A stretch of DNA of 64,000 nt from Acidobacteriota bacterium (lineage in GTDB: Bacteria; Acidobacteriota; Aminicenantia; Aminicenantales; Saccharicenantaceae): assembly GCA_029569255.1 (NCBI GenBank), contig JAKQUO010000019.1, positions 290,646 through 354,645 of the forward strand. Reading direction: 5' to 3'. Each line of letters begins with the position of its first letter. Position 1 is the stretch's first letter. Below, piece by piece: positions 1 through 8,270 of this stretch. The notes beneath the pieces were generated by a model. It ran no database searches, had not been told where the DNA came from, and saw only the letters and a list, made by a program, of their open reading frames with translations. Position numbers and translations under genes: made by a program.

Positions 1-1222
1 CGGCCGCGCCGGCCTTGATGCCCAGGGTCTCGATGAGGCGGCCGGCCGCGGCCGCTTCCCGCCCGGTCTTGATCCAGCCCCACGGTGAGAACCTGCCCAA
101 CGAGGCCAGCGAGATATTCCGGCCCACGCTCATCGTAGGGACGAGCCCTGACGATTTCCGGTCGTTGGTCAGCAAGGCCAGCCCGCGACGGATGGCGCAG
201 CCCGGGGACTGGGGGACATAAGCTTCCCCGGCCAGCCGGATCCGGCCTCGCACCCGTTTCCCGAACGACCCGAAAAGCCCGTGGACCAGCTCGCTCGCGC
301 CCCCGCCTCGGAGACCGGCCAGGCCGAGGATCTCGCCTGCACGGAGCCGGAAGTCCAAGCCCTCGACGGCCCAAGGCTTGATTCCGGAGGGATCGGGAAC
401 GGAAACGCCTTCGGCCTGAAGCAGAAGGCCGCCAAGCTTTGCCGTCCGCGGCGGGAAGAGGCGGTCAACAGCCCGGCCGACCATGAGCTCGACAAGCCGG
501 TCGGGAGGGAGTTCTGCCGCAGGAAATGTGCCGACGGCCCGCCCGTCCCTCAGCACGGTGATCGTCTGCCCGACCCGGTAGATCTCCTCGAGCCGGTGGG
601 AGATGAAGACGATGGCCCGGCCCTGGCTTCTTAGATCGCCGACTATTTTAAAGAGGCGGCTCGCCTCGACCTCATTGAGGGCGCTGGTCGGCTCGTCCAT
701 GACGATGATCCGGGCATCATGGACGAGAGCCTTGGCGATTTCGACCATCTGCCGGACGGAAACGGGGAAATCCTCAAGAAGCCGGGACGAATCGATATCG
801 AGGCCGAGACGCCCGAGGACCGCCCGGGCTCTGTCCCTCTCGGCGCGGAAACAGACCCGGTGGCCCCGCACGATTTCACGGCCGAGGAAAATATTGTCGC
901 GAACGCTCATCGAGGGCACAACGGCGATGTCCTGATGAATGACCGCGATTCCATGGCCGGCGGCGTCCTGGGGACCGCGAAACCTTACCGGCTTGCCTGA
1001 GAGGGTTATCGTGCCGCTGAAATCCGAGTGAACGCCGGCCAGGATCTTGATCAAAGTCGTCTTCCCGGCCCCGTTCTCGCCGGCCAGGATATGGACCTCG
1101 CCGGCCCGGAGCGCCCAATCGACGCCTATGAGAACGGCGACGCCGGAGAACGATTTCTTGATGCCGGTCATGCGCAGGACCGGGGCGGAGAGGCGGGGGG
1201 CGGTCTGTTGAGCGGCCGTCAT
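1..1222 (-). CDS. Sugar ABC transporter ATP-binding protein (RbsA/MglA type), 3' end cut by window
   Basis: Cytoplasmic ATPase that would energise import of a sugar by a ribose/galactose-type ABC transporter. About 407 codons are visible and the reading frame is open to the window edge, so the gene is partial. The first ATPase domain carries Walker A GENGAGKT (residues 48-55), a signature region reading VRQMVEIAKAL and Walker B IIVMDEPTSAL. It is followed by a second, degenerate ATPase domain whose Walker A position reads GLAGLRGGGASEL, as expected for the duplicated family. The start at 1222 was chosen because it precedes the whole first domain; an ATG 17 codons later is possible. It diverges from a LacI-type regulator, and an operator-like site overlaps its promoter. 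The exact sugar cannot be read from this subunit. Confidence 0.9.
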   Translation of the reverse strand, partial: MTAAQQTAPRLSAPVLRMTGIKKSFSGVAVLIGVDWALRAGEVHILAGENGAGKTTLIKILAGVHSDFSGTITLSGKPVRFRGPQDAAGHGIAVIHQDIAVVPSMSVRDNIFLGREIVRGHRVCFRAERDRARAVLGRLGLDIDSSRLLEDFPVSVRQMVEIAKALVHDARIIVMDEPTSALNEVEASRLFKIVGDLRSQGRAIVFISHRLEEIYRVGQTITVLRDGRAVGTFPAAELPPDRLVELMVGRAVDRLFPPRTAKLGGLLLQAEGVSVPDPSGIKPWAVEGLDFRLRAGEILGLAGLRGGGASELVHGLFGSFGKRVRGRIRLAGEAYVPQSPGCAIRRGLALLTNDRKSSGLVPTMSVGRNISLASLGRFSPWGWIKTGREAAAAGRLIETLGIKAGAA

Positions 1223-1255
1223 CGATCTCGTCTTCCCTTCCCTCCGTCAAGGACC

Positions 1256-1284
1256 TTGACAAGAAGCTGGCGAAGGGCTAGAAA
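1256..1284 (+). promoter_or_regulatory. Promoter of the lacI-type gene
   Basis: TTGACA at 1256-1261, 17-bp spacer, TAGAAA at 1279-1284, about 70 bp before the regulator start codon. The operator-like word at 1314-1326 lies just downstream of the expected transcription start. Confidence 0.45.
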
Positions 1285-1286
1285 TG

Positions 1287-1316
1287 AATATATCATAGTT
1301 GTGTCAGACGCGCCAA
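1287..1316 (-). promoter_or_regulatory. Promoter of the sugar ABC operon
   Basis: On the minus strand TTGGCG (1316-1311), an 18-bp spacer and TATATT (1292-1287) form a sigma70-type promoter facing the ABC gene. The operator-like word at 1314-1326 overlaps its -35 box. Confidence 0.5.
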
Positions 1317-1326
1317 TCGTTTGTTC
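1314..1326. promoter_or_regulatory. Candidate LacI-family operator, site 1
   Basis: The word CAATCGTTTGTTC is the exact reverse complement of the 13 bp at 2412-2424. Its core CAATCGTTTG is an imperfect palindrome around a central CG, the usual form of LacI-family operators. It overlaps the -35 of the divergent ABC promoter. Confidence 0.55.
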
Positions 1327-1353
1327 TGATCGTTTCCAGGGAAAGGATTGTCT

Positions 1354-2394
1354 ATGAGCATCAAGCAAATTCAGGAAAAGACGGGCTTCTCCTATTCGAC
1401 GATTTCGCGCGTGCTCAACGGAAAAGCCAAGGAATTCCGCATTTCTGATAAAACGCGCGATTCCATCATGACAGCGGTCAAAGCGCTCGGCTACAGGCCC
1501 AATCTTGTTGCCCGGGGCCTTCGGATGCAGAAGACCAATACCATCGGGCTCATTGTGCCTGACATCCAGAACCCCTTCTTCGGGGAACTGGCCTGGCGGA
1601 TGGAACGCAAGCTCCGCGGTTTCGGCTACAGCACCATCCTCTGCAACACCGACGAGATAGCGGACAACGAGGAATATTACCTTCAAGTTCTCATTGACCG
1701 GCGGGTCGACGGCGTCATCCTCGCCCCGGTCCATACCCGGGAGTGGAAAGGCCTGGAGGAGATACGCTGGAAGAAGCCCGTCGTCCTCATCGACCGGATC
1801 TTCTTCAAAACGGACCTCCCTTGGGTCACGGGCAGCAACGAGCAGGCCGCGGACCAGATGGTCACGACTCTCTTCCGGTTAGGCCACTCGCGCATCGCCT
1901 TCCTCGGCGGCGTGCCCCGGACTTATATGAACACGATGCGCTTCCGCGGATTCAGAAAGGCCTTCGCGCGCCGAGGCATAGCGGTAGAGTCCGGCCTCGT
2001 TTTCAACGAAGGCTACTCTCCGGCGGCCGGGAAGAAGATGATGGCCGACCTCCTCGCCAGATGCCCGGAGATCGAGGCGGTGTTCTGCGTCAACAACCTC
2101 GTCTTTTTAGGCGCCATGGCGCACGTCCAGAAGCACGAGATCGAGACCGGGCGCCGAATACTGATGGCCGCGTTCGACATCGCGCCCTACTGCGATATGT
2201 TCAAGAGACCCCTTGTCTGCGCTACCCAGGACAGGGAAAAGTTGGCCGACACGGCGGTGTCGCTGCTCATCAAAGGCATTCAGGACCCCCATCTCTCAAG
2301 AGAGCACGTCATGCTCCCGATCGACCTCTCTCTCCTCCGGATTCCCAGAACGGAGGGGGGGGGAGCATGGCAAAAAAGACTTGACAAGGGCTGA
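1354..2394 (+). CDS. LacI-family transcriptional regulator
   Basis: 346-aa DNA-binding repressor of sugar metabolism. The N-terminal helix-turn-helix is typical (IKQIQEKTGFSYSTISRVLN, then a hinge helix around GYRPNLVARGL at about residues 50-60). A periplasmic-binding-protein-like effector domain follows, beginning TIGLIVPDIQNPFFGEL. ATG 1354 is preferred over an in-frame TTG at 1348 because the AGGGAAAGGA stretch lies just upstream. It diverges from a sugar ABC transporter and is followed by a GH172 glycosidase, and matching operator-like sites lie before both targets. Repression of both in the absence of a sugar is therefore likely; the effector is not known. Confidence 0.93.
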   Translation: MSIKQIQEKTGFSYSTISRVLNGKAKEFRISDKTRDSIMTAVKALGYRPNLVARGLRMQKTNTIGLIVPDIQNPFFGELAWRMERKLRGFGYSTILCNTDEIADNEEYYLQVLIDRRVDGVILAPVHTREWKGLEEIRWKKPVVLIDRIFFKTDLPWVTGSNEQAADQMVTTLFRLGHSRIAFLGGVPRTYMNTMRFRGFRKAFARRGIAVESGLVFNEGYSPAAGKKMMADLLARCPEIEAVFCVNNLVFLGAMAHVQKHEIETGRRILMAAFDIAPYCDMFKRPLVCATQDREKLADTAVSLLIKGIQDPHLSREHVMLPIDLSLLRIPRTEGGGAWQKRLDKG

Positions 2395-2410
2395 TTGCAT
2401 CAAATAGACT
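2381..2410 (+). promoter_or_regulatory. Promoter upstream of the GH172 gene
   Basis: TTGACA (2381-2386, inside the last codons of the regulator), 18-bp spacer, TAGACT (2405-2410). An operator-like word follows immediately at 2412-2424, where transcription would start. Confidence 0.45.
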
Positions 2411-2411
2411 T

Positions 2412-2424
2412 GAACAAACGATTG
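2412..2424. promoter_or_regulatory. Candidate LacI-family operator, site 2
   Basis: GAACAAACGATTG, identical over 13 bp to the reverse complement of site 1 at 1314-1326. It lies directly after a promoter-like -10 box, a position where a bound repressor would block initiation of the downstream glycosidase gene. Confidence 0.55.
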
Positions 2425-2854
2425 CTCTTCCGCAATCGCGACAGGCTTAGTGAGTTTGGCGATCGTGAAACCCTCACCATCTATTCCAGTTTCGGCTTGT
2501 CCCCACGCGGCCCTCGTCGCCGGGATTGCAAATGAGTCCCTGACGCTTGGCGGGAACAACGGCCTCATCCCTCGATTGACGTTCGACATCGGCTCAATCG
2601 TCCGCGCTTCGATACATAAAAAGGAGAACGATCCTGCCATGTCTATCGTCGAGGCCGAGCTCAAAGACGCGTCCTCCAGGCTGGAGGGTTATGCCATCGG
2701 CCCGCTGAAGGGCGCGGTACGCCCCAAGGGCCGCCTGCCCGTCGGCGTCGCGGCAGATCTTCCCGTAGGGACAGGGGCCGTCCATTGACGGCGTCCTGCC
2801 GCCGGAGCTTGGCACAGGGAGAGAGCTCCGGTTCTTCAGCCAAGGAGGGATGTC
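2425..2854 (+). other. Long leader before the GH172 gene; no gene seen
   Basis: About 430 bp between the operator-like site and the next start codon. A GTG-started open frame at 2450-2788 has no ribosome-binding site and no recognisable motif, so I do not call it. No terminator or known riboswitch pattern was found. An AAGGAGG ribosome-binding site for the next gene ends this stretch (2842-2848). Confidence 0.4.
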
Positions 2855-4543
2855 ATGGATACTCACCCCGCTTCCGGCGCGAAACGACGACGCCGTCGGC
2901 AGTTGCCCGTCATCGTCTTGGCCGTCACGACCGTGCTCCTGGCCTTCGCCGCCGGGCGCCAGGCTGAGCGCCGGGCCGGACGGCCTCCCGCTCCGCCGTT
3001 CCATGCCGGCGGCGAGCTGTTCCCAGAACCCGCGCCGGCGCCGCCTCCGCCGAACGCGGTGACGGCCGACAATCCCATGATGCTCCTGGCCAGGCCGAAA
3101 TATTTTTCCGCGGCCCGGGTGAGCTCATTCGCGAGGAACGGCCTCAATCTGGACACCGTCTCCGTCCCGCCCGACGGCCAAGAGGCGGTCCTGGCCGACC
3201 TCAAGGGGCCGGGGGCGATCACCCACATCTGGATGACCTATCGGGGCGGGAGCGAAAACCTCGTCCTCCGGATCTACTGGGATGGCCAGGCCGACCCGAG
3301 CGTCGAAGCGCCCCTGGGCGATTTCTTCGGGGTGGCCATGGGCTTGACCGCTCCCGTATCCAGCCTGCCCGTCCAATGCACGTCGGATGGCCAGTCGAAG
3401 AACGCCTGGTGGCACATGCCCTTCAACTCGTCCGCCCGGGTGACCCTGACGAACCTGCGCCCGCCGGACCATTTCGAGGGCACCGATGTGCCCGTCCGTC
3501 ACCGGGACCGTTTCTATTATCACCTGGACTACCAGTCCTACAGCCGGCCGCTGAAAGACCTGCGCTACTTTCACGCCCGTTTTCGAGAGACTGATCCGGC
3601 CGAGCGCGGGAAAGCGGTCACGCTCCTCGATCTCGAGGGCGAAGGGCACTTCGTCGGCCTCGTCCTGGGCAACCGGTCCCGGACCCCGGGCTGGTTTGGC
3701 GAGGGCGATGACATCATCACGGTGGACGGCCGCCTGGCCATGGTCGGGACGGGGACCGAGGACTATTTCTGCGACGCCTGGGGGCTTCGTGTGTTCAGCG
3801 AGGCCCATTTCGGTTGCCCGGTCTTCGAGGGGCGCGAGATCGGCGACCGGACCAGCCTGTACCGTTTTCACGTCAATGATCCCATCCCTTTCCGCCGGAC
3901 GTTCAAATTCGAGATCGAGCACTGGCCTTGGATCAGCGAATTCCCGAACACCGGCCGCGACTATTTTTCATGCTTGGGATTCTGGTATCAGAAGGGCTTC
4001 CACCGGCCTTGGCCGCGCCTGGGCCGGCTCATCCAAGCGGAGCCTTGGGACCCGGCCAAAGGTCGCTGGCGCGTCGCCGGCGCCCTGGAAGCCGAGGACT
4101 TGGGGGTCGTCGGCTTCAGAAGCCTCAAGGGCGAGGCAGGAAGGCCCGAGCGCGTCTTCCTCATGCCCAACCAGAGCGGCGATCACCTGCTCGAGTTCGA
4201 TTCCGGAGGCGACGGCGAGCTCACTTTGGCCTTGCCCGCGGAGGCCGACGGGACCTACGATCTGAAGATACATTTCCTCCGGGCCCCCGACTACGGCATC
4301 GTCCGCTTGGCGGTCAACGGCCGCCCCTTAGGCGAAGCCGTCGACCTCTATCGGGCTTTCGTCGAGATGTTCCCTCGCCCCGTTTGGCCGCCCAAGGAAT
4401 ACGTTTTTCCCGGCGTCTCCCTTCATGCCGGCGTGAACACGCTGACCTTCATCGTCGACGGCAAGAACCCGGAGTCGGAAGGGGCCCGGATCGGGATCGA
4501 TTGCCTGGTCTTGGAAAGAAAGCCACCGCTCTCCTCTTCCTGA
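2855..4543 (+). CDS. GH172-like (DUF2961) glycoside hydrolase, membrane-anchored or exported
   Basis: 562-aa protein of the DUF2961 family, now glycoside hydrolase family 172, whose characterised members act on difructose dianhydride, alpha-fructofuranosides or arabinofuranosides. Residues 1-16 are basic and are followed by one hydrophobic segment (about 17-33), so it is exported or membrane-anchored. The core includes GPGAITHIWMTYRGG, then WFGEGDDIITVDG and GTGTEDYFCDAWG, where the family's catalytic glutamates lie. The last ~120 residues look like a beta-sandwich carbohydrate-binding module. A strong AAGGAGG precedes ATG 2855. Its place behind a LacI regulator and a sugar importer suggests it frees the sugar that is imported. 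The substrate is inferred only from the family. Confidence 0.85.
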   Translation: MDTHPASGAKRRRRRQLPVIVLAVTTVLLAFAAGRQAERRAGRPPAPPFHAGGELFPEPAPAPPPPNAVTADNPMMLLARPKYFSAARVSSFARNGLNLDTVSVPPDGQEAVLADLKGPGAITHIWMTYRGGSENLVLRIYWDGQADPSVEAPLGDFFGVAMGLTAPVSSLPVQCTSDGQSKNAWWHMPFNSSARVTLTNLRPPDHFEGTDVPVRHRDRFYYHLDYQSYSRPLKDLRYFHARFRETDPAERGKAVTLLDLEGEGHFVGLVLGNRSRTPGWFGEGDDIITVDGRLAMVGTGTEDYFCDAWGLRVFSEAHFGCPVFEGREIGDRTSLYRFHVNDPIPFRRTFKFEIEHWPWISEFPNTGRDYFSCLGFWYQKGFHRPWPRLGRLIQAEPWDPAKGRWRVAGALEAEDLGVVGFRSLKGEAGRPERVFLMPNQSGDHLLEFDSGGDGELTLALPAEADGTYDLKIHFLRAPDYGIVRLAVNGRPLGEAVDLYRAFVEMFPRPVWPPKEYVFPGVSLHAGVNTLTFIVDGKNPESEGARIGIDCLVLERKPPLSSS

Positions 4544-4664
4544 ACGGCGACAAGCCCATCGGTCGCGGGCCCCCGTTTCACCCCTTGAATCACCCGTCCC
4601 GGGCATGGTATTTTCCCCGTGAGAGAGGACAATGTCAGCCGTCTTCGAGAGGCACAGGTGAACC

Positions 4665-6671
4665 ATGCCCCAGGACCGACCTGACGCCCCGGCCGAGAGG
4701 GCGCCGGTCTACGTCCCGCCGTCCCCCGGCCCCTCGGCCATCCCGGCCGGCAAGGAGGACCTCGTCGGGTCCATGGCCCGGGCCCTGCGCGTCGCCTTCA
4801 AGATGGCCTCGATGTACAACCCCGAGCACCCGGCCTTCAAGAGCAGCGTCAACGACCTCCTGGCCAAGCTCGAGGCCCTCTTCACCTATCTCAACCCCGT
4901 CTCCATCGGCTTCTCGCCCCACGCCCTGCTCATCGACGGCCGCTTCTGGGAGGGCGAGCGGACCTACATGGAGCTGGCCCAGCTCTTCCATTTCCGCAAG
5001 ATCAAGCGCCTGGAGATCCGGCCGGGCATCCCCCAGGCCGAGATCATGCGCTTCGCCTCCAAGATCATGCTGCCGGTCAAGCTGTTCATCCGCGAGGGCG
5101 GCGCCCAAGCCATCGTCAAGAACGAGAGCTGCCTCCACATCGCCGTCGAGACGCTCGACTACGCCGTCCTCCTCCACGGCGAGGGCGAGGAGATCAAGGA
5201 CATCTGGCCCTACCTCCTCATGGAGGCCGTCGAGGAGGACGACAGCGCCAAGTACGAGGAGCTGGCCGGGAGCTTCGAGAAGGTCGTCGGCAAGTTCAAC
5301 ACCGAGGACCTCATCCAGAACGAGGAGCTGCACAAGAACTTCGCCAAGTTCTTCAGCTATCTCAAGGAGACCTCGGAGGAGAAGCACCGGGTCGCCGCCA
5401 AGCAGCTCCTGAAGACCATCGCTTCGGCCCGCAAGACCCCGACCGAGTCGAAGTTCGAGAACCTCAAGCTCCTCATCTCCGACCTCAGCGAGGCGGACCT
5501 GGCCTCGACGCTCTGGGAGGAGATCATCGGCAACGAGAAGTTCGACTCCCTGAGCTTCAGCATCTTCTCCCGGATCGTCGACAAGGAGCGGCACAAGAAG
5601 ATCGCCACGTCCCTCCACGCCCTCTTCCACACCGACGATCCCGCCAACCGGCGGGCCGAGACCGAATCCAAGATCCGCATCCTCCTCTCGGGGGCCTCCT
5701 CGCAGCTGCACTCCGAGATCTACCGCCAGACCCTGTCGAACCTCCTCAGCGAGATCGCCTTCGACAAGAAGCTCGCCCTGGACCATGCCCAGGTCCAGCG
5801 GAACTACCGCTTCCTCCTCCTCACCCTCCTGTCGCAGGAGGAGAAGGCGGAAACGGCCATGGCCGACATCGCCCGCGTCGGCGAGGAGTGGCCGCGGATC
5901 GTCGACGAGGCCGATTTCGAGTTCCTGCTGGCCTACGAGGAGGTCCTGGCGAACAGGATCGGCGCCTTCGGCGCGGAGTCGGCCTACGAGCAGGCCCGGA
6001 TCTCCATCGCCGAGCACGTCGAGGGCTGCCTCCTGCGCGGCGAAACCCGGCCCGAGCTCGACCTCTTCGTCGAACGCCTCGGCCGGAGCCTCCACCCCTG
6101 GGAGGCCTACCAGGCGACGGTGTTCAAGGACCGCATCGTCACCTCGTCGCTGCTCTCGGCCTGTTTCCGCTTCTTCCCCGGCGAGATCGAGGCGGTCCGG
6201 GCCGGGATCCGGAAGAAGGGCCGCGATGGCGATCTCCTCGGCCGGATGGCCGACGCCCTCAAGCTCATCGACACGCCCCTGTCGCTCGACCTGCTCGAGG
6301 AGATCTACGAGGCCGGCGACGACGGGGTCAAGGTCAAGGCCCTCCAGGCCATGCAGGGCCTCAAGGAGTTCGACGAGGCCTTCCTGTTCAAGGTCCTGGA
6401 AAAGAAGAACGAGCTCGTCCAGGCCGAGGCCCTGATCCTGCTCATGCGGAACCCCCGGACGAAGCACGTCGCCTTCACCAAGCTCCTGGGCCTGGCTTCC
6501 CCCTACGGCCTGCGCAACAAGGCCCTGCTCCGCAACATCGGCATCGCCGAGCGCTACGGCCTCGTCGAGGCCGCCCCCTATATCGAGACCCTGGCCGAGC
6601 GGAAGGACTTCTGGAACCGCCGCGTCCGGCAGGAGGCCGGGCGCGTCCTGGAGGCCTGGCGTGCGCGATAA
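4665..6671 (+). CDS. HEAT-like helical-repeat protein with an N-terminal domain shared with the next gene
   Basis: 668-aa soluble protein, mostly predicted helical. Residues about 35-130 resemble the N-terminus of the HD-GYP protein encoded next (shared pattern Y-x-x-E/D-HP-x-FK, then a G near a conserved hydrophobic strand, then K/E-R-L/I). The C-terminal ~170 residues consist of helical pairs of HEAT type (for example LLEEIYEAGDDGVKVKALQA). There is no signal peptide or catalytic motif. The gene overlaps the following HD-GYP gene by 11 bp, so the two are probably co-translated and may act together as sensor or scaffold and effector. The function is unknown. Confidence 0.75.
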   Translation: MPQDRPDAPAERAPVYVPPSPGPSAIPAGKEDLVGSMARALRVAFKMASMYNPEHPAFKSSVNDLLAKLEALFTYLNPVSIGFSPHALLIDGRFWEGERTYMELAQLFHFRKIKRLEIRPGIPQAEIMRFASKIMLPVKLFIREGGAQAIVKNESCLHIAVETLDYAVLLHGEGEEIKDIWPYLLMEAVEEDDSAKYEELAGSFEKVVGKFNTEDLIQNEELHKNFAKFFSYLKETSEEKHRVAAKQLLKTIASARKTPTESKFENLKLLISDLSEADLASTLWEEIIGNEKFDSLSFSIFSRIVDKERHKKIATSLHALFHTDDPANRRAETESKIRILLSGASSQLHSEIYRQTLSNLLSEIAFDKKLALDHAQVQRNYRFLLLTLLSQEEKAETAMADIARVGEEWPRIVDEADFEFLLAYEEVLANRIGAFGAESAYEQARISIAEHVEGCLLRGETRPELDLFVERLGRSLHPWEAYQATVFKDRIVTSSLLSACFRFFPGEIEAVRAGIRKKGRDGDLLGRMADALKLIDTPLSLDLLEEIYEAGDDGVKVKALQAMQGLKEFDEAFLFKVLEKKNELVQAEALILLMRNPRTKHVAFTKLLGLASPYGLRNKALLRNIGIAERYGLVEAAPYIETLAERKDFWNRRVRQEAGRVLEAWRAR

Positions 6672-8058
6672 GATCAAGATCTGCTTCATCTACCTGATGA
6701 ACGCCATCCAGGCCGGCAAGATCTACACCGGCGACCACCCCAAGTTCAAGGAGTACCTCAACCGCCTCTACGGCGTCGTCCAGGAGATCCTCGAGGACCG
6801 CAAGGAGCTCGTCCTCGGCGTCGTCGGCGGCGAGGCGGCCTGGGAGGACGAGATCTTCTTCAACCTCCGGGGCAAGCTCGGCCTGCTCATCGACTTCCTG
6901 GAGAAGAACGGCGTCGAGCGGATCATCTTCCAGCAGGGCCTGCGCTTCGACGAGCTCCGCGAGTTCATCATCTTCCTGACCCGGGTCAAGCGCCAGGAGA
7001 AGATCAGCGAGCAGGAGTATTTCAGCCTCCACGGCATCCAGAACATCCGGGCCGGGAAGCTGAGGACGATGGCCAAGGACGAGGGCGCGGCCGCGGCGGC
7101 CGAGGAGACGCGGACCCGCTACGCGTCGTCGGTCCAGACGGTCAGCCACGCCCTCAACGTCGTCCTGGAGAAGGAGGAGGTCGACTACCTCGACCTGCGC
7201 TTCAACATCCTCGGCATCATGGAGGACTTCGTCGGCCGCCACCAGGAGCTCCTCAACCTCGTCTCGGTCAAGCGGCGCGACCTGGTGACCTTCGTCCACC
7301 TCCTCAACGTCGCCCTCCTGTCCATGTTCTTCGCTTCCAAGCTCCAGTTCGCCAAGGACGACGTCCTCGACCTGGGCATCGCCGCCCTCTACCACGACGT
7401 CGGCAAGCTCTACATCTCGCTCAAGGTCATCCAGAAGAAGGACAAGCTCGACGAGAGCGAGTTCCTCCAGGTCCGCAACCACCCCCTGCTCGGGGCCCGC
7501 ATCCTCGACGGCTACAAGGACGCCCTGGGCGTCCTGCCCATCATCGTCGCCTACGAGCACCACCTGCGCTACGACATGACGGGCTATCCCCGCTCGCCCT
7601 ACGCCCGCAAGCCCCACGCGGCCTCGATGATGGTCTCGATCTGCGACGTCTACGACGCCCTGGCCCTGAAGCGGTCCTACAAGAAGGACTATCCGCCCGA
7701 GAAGATCCACGAGCTGATGATGCTCGAGCGGGGCAAGATCTTCGACCCCCTGCTCCTGGACAGGTTCTTCCAGTTCGTGGGCGTCTGGCCGGTCGGGACG
7801 CTCGTCCGGATGAGCGACGACCGGGTCGGGGTCGTCCGGGCGACCAACGAGGCCGCGATCGACCGGCCGTCGGTCCAGGTCCTGGCCCCGGAGAACGCCG
7901 GGGAGGTCGTCGACCTGGCCCAGAAAACCGGCGTCCGCATCGTCGAGTCCCTCAACCCCCACGCCGAGGGCGGGCGGTACCTGCCGCTCATCGGCTGCCC
8001 GGCGCCCCTCTCGGACGGGGACGAGGCGGACGGCGAGGGTCCGGAGATCGACCTGTAA
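6661..8058 (+). CDS. HD-GYP domain protein, probable cyclic-di-GMP phosphodiesterase
   Basis: 465 aa. Residues 1-115 form a domain similar to the N-terminus of the preceding protein (DHPKFKEYLN at 25-34). Residues about 205-350 are an HD-GYP hydrolase: HDVGK at 245-249, an HPLLGA motif near 274, HHLRYDMTGYP at 300-310 and SICDVYDAL further on. These are the metal-binding and GYP signatures of enzymes that degrade cyclic di-GMP. The GTG start at 6661 lies inside the preceding gene and gives translational coupling. No transmembrane segment is visible. Cyclic-di-GMP as substrate is the family expectation, not proven here. Confidence 0.88.
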   Translation: MRDKIKICFIYLMNAIQAGKIYTGDHPKFKEYLNRLYGVVQEILEDRKELVLGVVGGEAAWEDEIFFNLRGKLGLLIDFLEKNGVERIIFQQGLRFDELREFIIFLTRVKRQEKISEQEYFSLHGIQNIRAGKLRTMAKDEGAAAAAEETRTRYASSVQTVSHALNVVLEKEEVDYLDLRFNILGIMEDFVGRHQELLNLVSVKRRDLVTFVHLLNVALLSMFFASKLQFAKDDVLDLGIAALYHDVGKLYISLKVIQKKDKLDESEFLQVRNHPLLGARILDGYKDALGVLPIIVAYEHHLRYDMTGYPRSPYARKPHAASMMVSICDVYDALALKRSYKKDYPPEKIHELMMLERGKIFDPLLLDRFFQFVGVWPVGTLVRMSDDRVGVVRATNEAAIDRPSVQVLAPENAGEVVDLAQKTGVRIVESLNPHAEGGRYLPLIGCPAPLSDGDEADGEGPEIDL

Positions 8059-8073
8059 GGACGGGGAAAGGCC

Positions 8074-8253
8074 ATGTGCGGCATCAGCGGTTGCGTCGGC
8101 GCCCGCGACATCGCGCCCGTCCTCGTCGAAGGCCTGCGCCGACTCGAATACCGCGGCTACGGCTCGGCCGGCGTCGCCGTGGAGCGACAGGGGGACATGT
8201 CCCTGGCACGTGTCCCCGTTATTGCCGGGCGAGGCCGCATTGGAGTATCCTGA
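8074..8253 (+). pseudogene. glmS: 5' remnant of glmS (glucosamine-6-phosphate synthase)
   Basis: A 59-codon frame begins [19 protein letters not shown] and continues [18 protein letters not shown], which matches the glutaminase N-terminus of GlmS including the catalytic Cys2. The conserved D of YRGYDSAG is G here. Similarity stops near residue 37, exactly where a REP-like palindrome (8191-8217) begins, and a stop follows at 8251. The rest of the ~600-aa enzyme is absent from the window. It keeps an ATG and upstream GGGGAAAGG, so a short peptide might still be made, but no GlmS activity is possible. It looks like a duplication or rearrangement scar. Confidence 0.8.
8191..8217. repeat. REP-like palindrome at the glmS break point
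   Basis: 27 bp: a 13-nt left arm starting GGGGACATG, a single central T, and a 13-nt right arm ending GTGTCCCC; 11 of 13 positions pair. Such GGGGACA...TGTCCCC units resemble REP elements spread by RAYT-type transposases. None is seen in this window. Confidence 0.6.
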
Positions 8254-8270
8254 GAACCGAGGAGTACCCG

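Noticed and set aside
2450..2788. 112-codon GTG-started frame in the GH172 leader
   Set aside because: No ribosome-binding site, no recognisable motif, and non-genic composition.
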